In this document: in pieces, positions 1 through 11,352 of the stretch
Numbering within the stretch: position 1 is the stretch's first letter
How the letters are laid out: every line of letters begins with the position of its first letter
Origin: Cryptomeria japonica
Lineage: Eukaryota; Streptophyta; Pinopsida; Cupressales; Cupressaceae
Reading direction: 5' to 3'
DNA length: 60,000 bases
Assembly: GCF_030272615.1 (NCBI RefSeq)
Contig: NC_081414.1
Location: 313,137,664-313,197,663, forward strand
The notes under the pieces: generated by a model
The model's database searches: none
What the model was told of the DNA's origin: nothing
What the model saw: only the letters and a program-made list of their open reading frames with translations
Program-made: the position numbers and the translations under genes

Positions 1-581
1 ACTTGAAACCCTTAAAAACCCTTGTTTTTAGGCACATATATAGGACAATCATTGTACGGCCCTATCAAACCTCTTCATAGAAAAAAATTGAAATATATCC
101 ATAAAAGGGTATTCATAAATGCAAAGTTTTCATGAGGTGTTTTGGCAGTTTGTGAAGTTATAAGCATTTTAGCAGTTTCATAGGGCTAATTGGGGCTCTT
201 TTCTTGTAGCCTTGTTTTGAGCTTTTCCTCAAATCGGGTAAGAAGACAAATTGAAAAACCATCAAACCAAGTTGTATTAAGAATAAGAGGATGTTATACA
301 ATGTTCTAAACCTCTTGCAACTCTTGGTGAGTGATCTTGGTGTTTGGAGCTAAGAAGCAAAGTTTCACCTTTGTGAGACTTGAGAGCAAGTTTGAATGAA
401 AACAAGAACTAACATGGTAGGAAGACCTCAGGGTTGGTATGAAGCATAGAGAAGGAAGAAAATAAAATAAAAAGGACCTAAATAAGTGACAAAATCTTCA
501 ACAATTACCTTTGAGGGAACTTGCAAGCCAAATTGATTACAAACAGACAATTTGAGCCAATTTTTGAGTATCTCCCTATCA
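1..581 (+). repeat. Partial 5' LTR of element A
   Basis: Matches the end of the downstream LTR (6463-7042) throughout and ends with the same tctccctatca, three bases before the primer binding site. Only the last third of the 1.8-kb LTR is inside the window. Confidence 0.93.
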
Positions 582-584
582 TAG

Positions 585-596
585 TGGTATCAGAGC
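585..596 (+). other. Primer binding site of A, initiator tRNA-Met type
   Basis: TGGTATCAGAGC, complementary to the 3' end of plant initiator tRNA-Met and the usual first-strand priming site of many plant LTR retrotransposons. It starts three bases after the LTR end. Confidence 0.93.
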
Positions 597-633
597 AAGA
601 AGTAAGTCTTGGGTAGAAGTGAGTAGTTTCAAG

Positions 634-2307
634 ATGGTGACCAATGCTGAGTTAGTCAAGAAGGTAGAAGACCAAGAGGAGGAAAATAGAGCAGTAAGGG
701 AGAGATTAGAGCATCTAGAGATAAAACTAGTTTCCGTAGAGGTCAGGACTGGAGAAGTGAGTGATAAGGCGGACAATAAGGGAAAATTGGTAGCAATAGA
801 AGATGAGATCCCTATACCCGATCTTGTTATTGAACAAGAACCTTTCTTGAAGGCCTTGAAGGTATTTATTGGCAAAACCTTAGAAGGTGTAGCTCTTTTT
901 AGTGGCAAGATGGATCCAGATTTAGTCATGGAGTGGATTGAAGGCCTGGAGAATCACTTTGAATGTGATGGGGTGACAGAGGCCCAAAAGGTAAAGGTAG
1001 CTAAGTCTAGGTTGAGAGGGGCTTCCTTAACATGGTGGAAGTTCATTCAAACCGAGAGAGAAAAAGAAGGGAAACAACCTATAGCAACCTGGAAGGGAAT
1101 GGTGTCTAAGGTCGAGGAAACCTACATACCAGATGATTATGAAATCCAACTACATAAGAAGAGGCAAAATTTGAGGCAATGGGAGTTAGATGTGAGCAGA
1201 TATACAGAGCAGTTTCAAAGACTATGTTTGAGGTCAAAGGTTGTGGAAGATGAGAACATAAAAGTTGCAAGATATCTCAATGGCTTGAGATGGAATATAC
1301 AAGAAGAGTTGAGTTTGTTGTGTCCTAATATAGTGCAAAAGTGCTACCAACTGACACTCAAAGTGGAAGAGAAAAGTAGGAAGAAACAAGAACAAAGAAA
1401 TATAGGTAGAGGTAGGGGAAGAGATGGTAGAGGCCATAGAGGCAATTTTGGTGGAAGAGGAGCTGATCAAAGGTCCCAAGGAGAGTCCAAAATTATAGAG
1501 AAAAGTGGGGATTCTAATAGCAAGAGCAGATATAGAGGAAGGGGATCTAGCAACCCAGGTAGAGGTAGATCTAGTGGACCAGGAAGAGGGTCCTACTTCT
1601 CCACCATGAAGTGTTACAATTGCCAAAAGTTGGGTCATCCCGCCTATAGATGCCCTAATAAATATTCTTCATCTCAAGGATGTGAAAGAAGAGTGACATA
1701 TGTACAAGAAGATGTAGCAAGCGGTAAGACACAAGAAGTGAACTTAGCTTCAGAAGATGGGGAAAGTTTAATGATGAGAAGAGTCCTGATTAAGGAGCCA
1801 AACAAAGAGGAACCAACTCAAAGAAGATCTTTATTTAGAACCAAGTTCAAGATCATGGGTAAGGTTTGCAAAGTGGTGATAGATTCAGGGTCTACAAACA
1901 ATATTGTGTCAGAGGAAGCAACAAATAAACTTAAATTGGAGAGAGTTCTACATAGTAGTCCTTATAAGGTCACTTGGCTCAACAAGGAGTAGCATGTGGT
2001 GGTGAATGAACAAGCTTGGGTTGAGCTCACAATAGGGGGTTATAAGGATAAAATCTTGTGTGATATACTCCCAATGGATGCTTTCCACCTACTTCTGGGT
2101 AGGCCATGTCAATTTGATAGAAAATCCATTCATAATGGTGAGAAGAACTCTTATTCTTTTCAAAAAGATGGAGTCACATATAAAATTCAGTCCTTAAATG
2201 ATGAAGGAGAGGGCAGCAAATCCAAAAACCAAAATGTCTTGTTGGTGAGTGAAAAAGAGTTCATAAACACTCTTGAAGAGGTGAAGGAGTGGGGTTTGCT
2301 CTCATAG
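634..2307 (+). pseudogene. Element A gag-protease, interrupted
   Basis: The first ATG is at 634; an upstream in-frame GTG at 619 is less likely. The product has a coiled N-terminus rich in Glu and Lys, a retrotransposon gag core around 900-1350 (tryptophan-rich MEWIEGLENHF and LTWWKFIQ), an Arg/Gly-rich stretch, and a CCHC zinc knuckle (CYNCQKLGHPAYRC, about 1609-1650). An aspartic protease follows, with active site VVIDSGSTNNIVS at about 1873-1911 and the conserved LLLGRPCQFD near 2090. A TAG at 1990-1992 interrupts the frame inside the protease; reading continues in the same frame to 2307, where a shift into the pol frame is needed. In life it would package element RNA and process the polyprotein. 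Confidence 0.9.
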
Positions 2308-4766
2308 TGAAACCAAAGGAAGAAAAGAAAGAAAAGAAGGTTCAAATCCCTCATGAAGTGCAGAAAATACTAGACAACTTTAAAGAAATCATAAGTGATG
2401 GAGCACCAACAACCCTACCACCTACTAGAGCCATAAGCCATCAAATTGACTTCATTCCTGGAGCTTCATTACCCAATAAAGTAGCCTACAAGATGACCCC
2501 AAAACATAATAAAGAAGTGGCTAGACAAGTACAAGAGTTGTTAGATCAAGGTTTGATAAGAAAGAACATAAGTCCTTGTGCCGTACCTACAATGTTAGCA
2601 CCAAAGAAAGGAGGAACATGGAGGCTATGCACAAATTCAAGAGCCATTAACAAAATCACTATCAAATACAGATTCCCTATCCCAAGGATTGAAGATTTGA
2701 TGGATTTCTTGGGAGGTGCAAATATTTTCACAAATATATATCTCAAGAGTGGTTACTACCAAATCAGGATAAAGGAAGGTGATGAGTGGAAAACAACCTT
2801 CAAAACTAATGAAGGACTTTATGAGTGGCTTGTTATGCCATTTGGTCTCACTAATGCTCCTAGTACATTCATGAGACTCATGAATGAAGTGCTTAAATAT
2901 TTTATTGGTAAATTTGTTGTTGTATACTTAGATGATATCTTGATTTTCAGTAGAATGAAAGATGAACATCTAAAGCATCTTAAATTTGTATTGCAACAAT
3001 TGTATGATGAGCAACTAACAGTAAACTTGGAGAAATGTGAGTTTATGAAGCAGGAACTAGTCTATCTTGGTTTTGTAGTTTCAGGTGGAGACTTGAAAAT
3101 GGACACATCAAAGGTGGAAGCCATCACCAATTGGCCAACACCAAGAACAACAAGTGAAATGCGAAGCTTTCATGGTTTGGCACAGTTCTACAGGAAGTTT
3201 ATAAGGGGATTTAGTGAGATTTGTGCACCTATGCTAGATACTATTAAAGGAGGAGTCAAGACAAAGTTTCAGTGGACCAAGGAAGCTAATAAAGGGTTTG
3301 AACTCTTGAAACAAAAGGTAGCTACACAACCAATACTCATTCTTCCTAGTTTTGATAAGTTGTTCACTATTGAATGTGATGCAAGTAACATAGCAGTTGG
3401 TGCTATTTTGAGTCAAGATAATAGACCAGTAGCTTTCTTTAGTGAAAAGCTCAATGATGCAAAAAATAAGTATTCATCCTATGATCTTGAATTGTATGCT
3501 CTTGTCCAAGCTCTTAAAAAATGGAGGCACTATTTTCTGCCCAAAGAGTTTGTTGTTTACATAGATAATCAAGCTCTTAGTTGTTTGAATTCACAAGATA
3601 AGTTGAGTCATAGACATGTTAAATGGGTTGAGTACTTGCAGTCATATACATTTTCCATTAAGCATAAGAAGGGACAATGTAATAAAGTAGCAGATGCTTT
3701 GAGTAGAAGGCTATTAACAGTGCAAGAAGTGCAGAATCAGAGTATTGGAGTTGATTGCTTCAAGGATTTGTATCCAACTGATGAAGATTTTGGAGCCATT
3801 TACAAGGTTTGTCAAGAATTTCAAAACCATTTTCATAATGAATATGTTGACTTTACCTTGCAAAATGGCTTATTGTTTAGAGGTGGACAATTGTGTGTTC
3901 CCAAAGGCTCAATGAGGGAAAATCTGATCCAAGAGAAGCACAATGGGTGTTTGAGTGGCCATTTTAGTCTAAATAAGACATTGGAACTTGTGCAACATTT
4001 CTACTATTGGCCACAAATGCGAAGGGATATCGGGTGGTATGTTGAGCAGCATATGGTTTGTCAAAAGGAAAAAGGCACATCTACTAATGCTGGTCTTTAT
4101 CAGCCATTACCCATTCCTACAAGACCATGGGACTGTGTGGGTATGAATTTTGTGGTTGGTCTACCCAAAACAAAGCTTGGTTTTGATAACATTTTTGTTA
4201 TTGTTGATAGATTTAGTAAAATGGCACATTTTGTTCCTTGTAAAAATACTCATGATGCTAGTCACATTGCACACTTTTTTTTCAAAGAGGTTATTTGAAT
4301 CCATGGTTTGCCTATTAGTATTGTTTCAGATAGAGATGTAAAATTCCTTGGACATTTTTGGAAAACTCTTTGGAAAATATTGGGTACTAACTTGTCTTTT
4401 GGTTCAACCTATCATCCCCAAACTGATGGCCAAACATAGGTGGTCAATAGGACACTTGGTAACCTCTTAAGGTGTTTGAAAAAAGAGTATAGACAGAGTT
4501 GGGATCAGATTCTTCACCAAGCAGAGTTTGCCTACAGTGACAGTGTCAACAGGTCTACTAGCAAGAGTCCTTTTGAGATAGTGTATGGTATGCACCCAAG
4601 GGGTGTTATGGAGTTGAGAAACCTTGGTAATGTGCAGAAAAGAACTGGTCAAGCTGATGATGTAGCTCAGTCTATGAAGGAGGTTCATGATCAAGTAAAG
4701 AAAGCTCTCCAAGATGCTTCACAAAAGGTCAAAGCTAGAGTTGATGCAACAAGGAAAGATGTATAA
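2289..4766 (+). pseudogene. Element A pol: RT, RNase H, integrase, interrupted
   Basis: Open from 2289 to 4298, then broken by TGA at 4296 and TAG at 4437. RT block: RLCTNSRAINKITIKYRFPIPR, then LKSGYYQIRI and the YLDDILIFS box. The first catalytic Asp before LKSG has become Tyr (TAT at 2739-2741). RNase H keeps ECDAS, the YDLELYAL Glu and VADALSRR. The integrase zinc finger has lost one Cys (HMVCQK). In the DDE triad the first Asp is Asn (AAT at 4146-4148) and the Glu codon expected right after HPQTDGQT is the TAG stop at 4437-4439. No active RT or integrase could come from this copy. Confidence 0.92.
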
Positions 4767-5222
4767 TTTTCAGTTGGCGACTTCGTGATGGTGCACTTGA
4801 ATAAGTCTAGACTTAAAAAATGAATTCCAAGCAAACTCCAAATGAGGAGAATAGGTCCATCTAAGGTTTTGGCTAAGTATGGCTCTAATGCTTATAAGAT
4901 TGATTTGCCTAATGATGTTGGATTGTCTCCTATCTTCAATATTGCAGATTTGGTTGCATACAAAGGGAAGCTTCCCAAGGAGGATGAGAGAGTTTCAGAT
5001 GTTCACCAATCACTTTCATACCTACCTCTTCCTTCTACACCCATGCCTCAAGCTGAAAAAGTTTTGGATTCTAGGATTCTAAAAAAGACTCGGCACCAAG
5101 TCTATATGGAGCATTTGATCAAGTGGAGGAACAAACTAGACTCTAAGGCTACTTGTGTACCTGAATTAGAATTTCTTCAGTCTGGAATTGATCCTTCATT
5201 GGTTCCAAACCTAGTCACTTGA
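4767..5222 (+). pseudogene. Element A integrase tail with degenerate chromodomain
   Basis: Continues the pol frame after TAA at 4764 and across another TGA at 4821. It holds the GPSKVLAKYGSNAYKIDLP motif of the gypsy integrase C-terminus, then ILKKTRHQVYMEHLIKW, the first half of a chromodomain (about 5062-5125). The rest of the domain (DSKATCVPELEFLQS) is weakly conserved. Chromodomains of chromoviruses direct integration to particular chromatin. The frame ends at 5222, 22 bases before the 3' LTR. Confidence 0.82.
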
Positions 5223-5230
5223 CTTCTTTG

Positions 5231-5244
5231 TCTTTGGGGGAGTA
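5231..5244 (+). other. Polypurine tract of A
   Basis: tctttgggggagta lies immediately before the LTR start TGGTGCAGG. Its G run is the expected second-strand primer. Confidence 0.8.
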
Positions 5245-7042
5245 TGGTGCAGGAGCACCTCGTGAAGCTCATGGAGCACTTCATCAAATTTTGGTTCGGA
5301 ATGGCCTATGTTGGTCTCAATTGAATAATGGACTTTTTGTATGTCCAAAGGGTGTGTTTAGTGTGTTTAAGTGTCCTTGGTGTCTTAGTTTTTTTTGTGT
5401 GGAGTTCTTGGTCTATTTTTTACCTTTTATGCCTTGTAAGTCTAGAATGGACAAAATGTGGAAAAATGGTCAAAACGCCTTATAAAGCCTTGTTTGGCAT
5501 TGAAATATGTTTGTGTGGTTCTATTAAACCATTTCACATGGTGGAGTTAAGTCTATTTGGCTCACAAGTAAAAAATGCTCGTTGTACCAAAAATTGTCAA
5601 TGTTGTCAAGCAACATTTTGACAATATTTGGAAAATTTGGAAAAATAAGGCAAAAGGTGGTTATTGGTCCGTACCTCGACATTATTTGGGTGTTGAGTGA
5701 CTATTTAAAGCCTCACACAAGTTTTTATCAGGTTGGCATTCGAAGAAAAGAACATTTCAATATAAAAACTCAAGATTTGGTCATTTTTCTGACACTTTTT
5801 GCTCCAAATGGTATAGCAGTCCGTACTTCCTGAGCATTTGGCCGTACTATTTTCATTTGGGAAGTTGTGCCATGTTGTGTTGAATATTTTTCACCTGGGT
5901 TTGTGTGCTAGTGTAAAGTTTTAGCATTGTAGAAAAATTATTTTGTTTTACCCTGTTCTCGGTTGAGTAAGGGTTTGGCTTCAATAATGGAAGCAACTTG
6001 ATTTTCTTTGGCTCTTTCTCCATGTACTCTAAGAGTCAAGTTTCTTTACATAGCCTTATTGTACATACAAGTTTTTTTTTATTGGCAATGGCAAAGAAAG
6101 TGGTTTTTGTTGCTAACTAGGCGAGCTCCTATAGCCCGACTAGTGAACTTTCATGGTGAAAACAAAGTTGCTCTACAAACCCTCACCAAGTGAACCTTAT
6201 TTTGGTTTCCCAAGGTGGAATGAATTTTTATTAGAGATTTTAAGCCATATGGAAGAGAGTTCCAATGAATAATTAGTTGAGAAAAGTAGTGAAATACAAT
6301 GGTTTTTGAGCACTTTTCCTCTTGAAATTTGGTTGCACATCAAGTGTTTGTCTTAATTATTGCAGGGAAGGAAGTTGGAAGGCTTCATAATGATTTTACA
6401 AACCTTCTCAAGATATTTTTTGTTCTGAAGAAGTGTTTGGAGTGGTGTTGGGGTGTTAGAAGACTTGAAACCCTTAAAAACCCTTATTTTTAGGCACATA
6501 TATGGGACAATCATTGTACGGCCCTATCAGACCTCCTCATAGAAAAAATTTAAAAGATCTCCATAAAGGGTATCCATAAATGCAAATTTTTCATGAGGTT
6601 TTTTGGCAGTTTGTGAAGTTATAAGCATTTTAGCAATTTCAGAGGGTTAATTGGGGCTCTTTTCTTGTATCCCTGTTTTGAGCTTTTCCTCAAATCGGGT
6701 CAGAAGAAAAATTGAAAAAACATCAAACCAAGTTGAATTAAGCCTAAGAGGATGTTATACAATGTTCTTAAACTCCTGCAACTCTTGGTGAGTGATCTTG
6801 GTGTTTGGAGCTAAGAAGCAAAGTTTCACCTTTGTGAGACTTGAGAGCAAATTTGAATGAAAACACGAACTAACATGGTAGGAAGACCTCAGGGTTGGTA
6901 TGAAGCATAGAGAAGGAAAGAAATCAAAGAAACAGGACCTAAATAAGTGACAAAACCTTCAAAAATTACCTTTGAGGGAACTTGCAAGCCAAATTGATTA
7001 CAAACACACAGTTTAAGCCAATTTTTGAGTATCTCCCTATCA
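5245..7042 (+). repeat. 3' LTR of element A (1.8 kb)
   Basis: Begins TGGTGCAGGAGC after the polypurine tract and ends CTATCA. Its last 580 bases repeat window positions 1-581. A possible promoter TATA element (tatttaaag) is near 5702. The open frames inside are small and have no recognisable product. Confidence 0.9.
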
Positions 7043-8139
7043 CCCCCCAACTGCTTCAGATGAAAAACAATCTCCCACCTAACACAGCTCTATTTTGAAG
7101 AAGTCAAATTGACTGCCCAAAGGAACTGTCGAGCCAAAGAATCCAAATCCTTAACAAAGCCCATAGGGGCCACTTGGATCAAACATCTGTAATAGGAAGC
7201 ACTTGCACCACCGACTTGAGTAACTGAACACACCCAACAAAAGATAACCACCTATGAGTGCACTGATTCACCTTCAAATGAAACTTGTCAATAATGTACT
7301 GCTAAGACTCCCTAGGTAGATTCCTTGGGGAGATAGGGATACCCAAGTATTTCAAGGGGAGAGAGTCAATCTGAAATCTCAAAATCTGAGCAATCCTCAA
7401 CTGAATAGGCCCTGGCATATTAAAAAATAAGATAGAACATTTATCCTCATTAATAAGTTGTCTCGAAGCAACCAGGTAAACATCCAAAATCTTACGCAAA
7501 TTAGTGGCTTCCCTTATCGTAGCCAATCCCATTAAAGTAGTATCATCCACAAATTGGAGGTGGGACTACGGGGGAAAACCATCTCCCCATCTCCACCCTT
7601 GTATAAGACCCCTCTCCACACTCATCTTCAACAATCTCCCCAATCCTTTAGCAAAAAGAATAAACAAATAAAGGGAGAGGGCGTCGCCTTGTAGTAGACC
7701 TCTAGAAGCATCAAATAGATCAGTGGGCTCACCATTGATCAAAATTGAATAGGAAGTAGAAGTGACACAACTCATTATCCATTGGATCCAATCCTTAGCA
7801 AACCCAAAGGCACCAAAAACTTTCTGAAGAAAGGACCGCCGCACTCTAAGTTATGTGTTCGCCATATCCAGTTTAATAAACAAAGCCTTGCCCTTGGAAG
7901 TTGACATTGAGTGGATAGTCTCTTTAGAAATGACCACCCCACCTAAAATTTGTCACAAAACCACTCTGCTCCTCCGAAATAAGATACTTCAGCCACTTTT
8001 TCAGTCTTTCAACTAACAAATTGGAGATAACTTTATAAATGACATTGCATAGGGCGATGGGGCGAAACTGACTTAACCGATCAACACCTTCACATTTAGG
8101 GATAAGCGTAAGGAAAGTGGAGTTCAGGGCACAAAGCAT
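7043..8139 (-). pseudogene. LINE B reverse transcriptase
   Basis: Minus strand. Pieces in order: [21 protein letters not shown] with LISEEQSGF (8139-7924); DWIQWIMSCVTSTSYSILING and GLLQGDALSLYLFIL (7844-7566); FVDDTTLMG, the catalytic box (about 7560-7540); and KYLGIPISPRNL. After a stop at 7302 the same frame continues with DKFHLKVNQCTHRWLSF and VQLLKSVVQVLPI, the typical region after RT, up to the junction with A. Breaks: frameshift between 7924 and 7844, a stop between GFPP and SHLQFVDD, a stop at 7302 and one near 7180. The enzyme would perform target-primed reverse transcription. Confidence 0.88.
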
Positions 8140-8693
8140 CTGCTTGATCCTTTTGGACTCCTAAACCACCTCAAGTAGATCCATCTTGATAATATCCCAG
8201 AATTCTTGGAAAAACTCAATGGGAAAGCCATCCGGACCTGGTGCTTTCCCTTTCTTCATTTGGAAAACAATCCTCCCCAGCTCCTCAAGAGTAACATTTC
8301 CGATGAGATGTTCATTCATCTCTCGAGTGACCAAAGAAAGGATGCAAGAAAGGACCTGGGCTTCATCCTCTGAACCCCCCTGTGGCTCCTCCCTAAAGAG
8401 AGAAGCAAAGTACTAAACAGTCTCTGTAGAGATATCTTTCAAAGAGGACAATTTTCTCCCCTATCATTCACAAGAATAGGGATAGAATTTCCATGTCTCC
8501 TAGCTTTCATCGAATGAAAGAAAAAAATAGTATTTTTATCACCTTCTTGCAGCCACTCAATCCTCGCCCTCTGTTTCCAATAAATTTTCTCCCGAATCTC
8601 ACATTCTTCCAGCTTCTTAACTGCTTTAGCTTCCTCCCTGCTTAGGTCCTCAGTCAAACCAAGCTCTTGTATCTCCCTAGTAATGGCATCCAA
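8140..8693 (-). pseudogene. LINE B region between endonuclease and RT
   Basis: Minus strand. The open piece 8693-8439 reads KLEECEIREKIYWKQRARIEWL then QEGDKNTIFFFHSMKARR, a motif conserved in plant LINE ORF2 between the endonuclease and RT. The rest (8438-8140) is LINE sequence broken by stops. Frame differs from both neighbours, so at least two frameshifts are needed. Confidence 0.78.
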
Positions 8694-9628
8694 CTCCGAC
8701 TAGGCAGTAGCCTTAGTATGAAAGATATTTCCAAAACACTAGAGATTCTAGCATTTAAGTTGATACTTAACAAATTGCAGTTGTTTGGCAAATGTGTACA
8801 TTTTCATGCCATAGGCAAGTCGTCCGTTCCTCCACCACAACGCCACAAAATCTAGAAGAGAGGGATCTCATAGCCACATAAGCTGAAATTTGAAGGATGG
8901 GGATCAGGGGATCCGAGCAGAAGAAGTAGAGAGCTTAATCGACCAGTGATCCGACCCCTGCTAGTCTAAGATCTCAAAAGTAGTAGACCATCCACCTACA
9001 ACCCAGAAGCAAGACACCAAAAAGCGATCAAGCCTCTCAGAAATGCAATTCTCCCCAATCCTCTTGTTACTCCATGTAACTGACCATTGCTAGGTTTTAT
9101 ATCTACCAGGTTCAATGCCAAAATATTATCTCGCATCAACAATGCAAAAGGCTCTAACTGCATTGCTCCCCCACATTTCTCCTCCAACTCTAGGATTGCA
9201 TTGAAATCACCAGCCAAAATCTATGGGTAGAAGGGCACCAAGCTACAGAGAAAGGTGATATGGGACCACACTGTCTATTTTCCTTGAAAGTCAGTAGGCA
9301 CATATATATTAGAGAAGAGAATAGATTACCCTATCTCAAGACTAGCTACAATCATCGATAAAGAAGATTTGGATGACATCCACCAGAGAGGGTGAACATT
9401 TCGAGGGTCCCATAGGCAGGCCACACCCCCTGAAGAATCGTTAGCTCCAATACACTGAAAATCTCCTCTTCCCCACAACTTTGGCATCAAACCAATCATA
9501 CCATCCACATATAATTTGGTCTCCTGTAGAAAAAGAACATCTGGAGAACGAGTTCTCACCAAGTCCCGAATAAATTTTTGTCGAGGGCCACTGTTCAAGG
9601 CCCTAACATTCCAAGAGAGAACTATCAT
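8694..9628 (-). pseudogene. LINE B apurinic-type endonuclease
   Basis: Minus strand. The ORF2 start MIVLSWNVRALNSGPRQKF is at 9628, followed by DVLFLQETKL, which holds the catalytic Glu of the exonuclease-endonuclease-phosphatase fold. Further on, MAGDFNAILELEEKCGGAM (9217-9161) has the conserved GDFN. A stop at 9326 separates the two in-frame pieces; 8995-8694 is degenerate. In active LINEs this domain nicks the target DNA to expose the primer for reverse transcription. Confidence 0.87.
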
Positions 9629-9729
9629 TTTAGAGGGTTCAAAAAATGAGAATCAAGGGTCTTCACTGACCCTGACTCAACCAATTTTCCCCCCATCAGC
9701 TTAATCTTTTCCAAATCCTTCTTTCTACC

Positions 9730-10102
9730 TTACTTAGATGTTTTATCAGATGATGTTTTTTTCCGGTCCCTCTGGAGAACACCCAACTGGAGAGAAGCCT
9801 TATTACCCTTTACAACCTCTAGACTTGCTTTAAGCATTGAATCATGATTATCCACATCATCCATCTTCACCTCCACATCAGAAGCCTGTTTCTCTCGAGT
9901 CCCCTGCTGGGTATCCATGTCCATTTGCAAAGTACAAGGATCTTGCGGGGTTTGAATAGCCTCTACAACACCCCCCTCTTTTCGTAAAGCCACAGTATTC
10001 TGGTCCAAACACAACAAGCCCAAAATGATCTCCTGCTAACTACGATCATCCAAAACATCAAATCTGCTGGGAGTATCCTCTTCTCGTCTCTCTTTCAAAG
10101 TT
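9730..10102 (-). pseudogene. LINE B upstream ORF (ORF1 C-terminal part)
   Basis: Minus strand reading from the junction: LKERREEDTPSRFDVLDD, a stop, then QEIILGLLCLDQNTVALRK and a polar tail ending at 9730. It lies directly upstream of the endonuclease, which is where the ORF1 nucleic-acid-binding protein ends in plant LINEs. No conserved domain is seen; the assignment rests on position and coding continuity up to the truncation point at 10102. Confidence 0.55.
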
Positions 10103-11352
10103 CTAATGGTGTCTACGTGGGAAGTTCACTAAGCTACGTGATCCTATGAAAAAATACAGTCATAGATCACTATGACTTACTGACTACAGCGTATACCTCG
10201 ACCATTTGCACATGAACTAGAATGGAGGGGAACTTTCCTTATCTGCGATGCTTGCTTATAGGTGAAATGTTCAAACTTGGTTCCTTCTACCTCAGCTAAG
10301 AACGATACTACCATGCTCGATGATGAAAATAAAGCACTGTGAATAATCTATGGATCGTGATTTCATCTCATCTGTATATATTGCATTTTGTTGCATTCCA
10401 TCCATCCATATTGTTGCATATCATTCATACATAGTAATGATAATGGATATTCTCTTTTTTTGATCTTCTTCCATAGGAATGAGTCATAGGTCCTCCATAC
10501 TTTCTATCTAACATTGATTCCCCCCCTCACCCTCCCCATCTCAATCATCCCCATCACATACCCTACATCATGCCCCATCAACCCAATCAAGCCAGTTACT
10601 CTGTCTACACAAGCACAATGACTCACGCAGACCTAGACTATCAACAAAATACTTTTAAATCAAGTATCTTTGGGTCTCAATAGGTAATCAATTATGGAAA
10701 TCCTAGACTACAACAGACATTTATCACATGACCTAGTCTCAACGGGGCTGCTATGATTCACCACAAACAACCTACAACGCAAACACTATCAATTGATCAA
10801 CCAATCAAACACAATCAAAACAAACAATTACATCAATTGTCTAAGTCTCAACGAGTACTTTGCTTCAGATACCTTGACTTTAGCGGGCAATTCCAAAAAT
10901 TGTCTAAGTCACAACAGGTCACTTTGACTCACTTAGACTTCATCCTATCCAAGCGAACAACTGACATCAACTGTCATGCTTTGACTCAAACAGGGCAATT
11001 AAACTGATTGCCCCAGATTGTCCAACCAATTTTGATCAATTGTACAGTATCAATCAACAACACAACACAACATTTGCACCATGACCCCCATATACTTTCG
11101 AGGCTTGTCGTTTCTTTGTATTCACCCCGATTTCTCCCATTCTTTCACCACTCTTTCTAATTTCTTCTCTTCTCCCCCCCTCCAACTTCTTTCTCTTTTT
11201 CAAGAGATCGCCCGATTTTTTGAATTTTTTAGCCCATCTCTCGAGTGGGCATACCACCCACTAAATTAACATTTATGGGGTATATTTCTTCACACCTATC
11301 TTTCTTTCTTTAAAATGACGCGATAAACCGCACCGTCTCAAAGAGGGGCAAA
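10103..11352 (+). repeat. Second copy of the 3' tail of Tat element E
   Basis: From ctaatggtgtctac onward it is collinear with 49166-50415, the non-coding 3' tail of element E, and ends in the same polypurine tract (aaagaggggcaaa, 11340-11352) before an LTR start. No coding frame is recognisable. The same LTR therefore has E-type internal tail on its left and an E-type primer site and leader on its right, suggesting two tandem elements sharing an LTR; the left one is cut by LINE B at 10102. Confidence 0.85.

Larger units (their letters stand above)
1..7042 (+). mobile_element. Ty3/gypsy chromovirus A (5' LTR cut by window edge)
   Basis: LTR retrotransposon in the order LTR, primer site, gag, protease, reverse transcriptase, RNase H, integrase, chromodomain, polypurine tract, LTR. 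The part of the 5' LTR in the window (1-581) matches 6463-7042, so about 1.2 kb of that LTR lies to the left of the window. Domain order is that of Ty3/gypsy; the degenerate chromodomain places it in the chromoviruses. The copy is dead: in-frame stops at 1990, 4296, 4437, 4764 and 4821, a frameshift near 2290, and lost catalytic residues. By eye the two LTR segments differ at about 6-7% of positions. The LINE frame resumes directly at 7043, so A was inserted into LINE B; the next bases, ccccc, would be its right target-site copy. Confidence 0.93.
7043..10102 (-). mobile_element. Plant LINE (non-LTR retrotransposon) B, 5' truncated and split by A
   Basis: Reading on the minus strand gives ORF1 C-terminus, endonuclease, reverse transcriptase and the conserved post-RT region in the order of plant L1-type LINEs. 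Coding similarity runs to the last base before the chromovirus (about 7043), so the 3' part and poly-A lie left of the window beyond A. At the 5' side it is still coding at 10102, where it abuts the tail sequence of a Tat element: a 5' truncation, as usual for LINEs. Several stops and frameshifts make it inactive. Confidence 0.88.

Noticed and set aside
5245-6200. Small plus-strand open frames in the 3' LTR of A as genes
   Set aside because: They are short, cysteine-rich by base composition, have no conserved motif and lie wholly in LTR sequence.
7043-7300. Poly-A or 3' end of the LINE next to element A
   Set aside because: No T run is present; coding similarity continues to the junction, so the LINE was interrupted rather than ended here.
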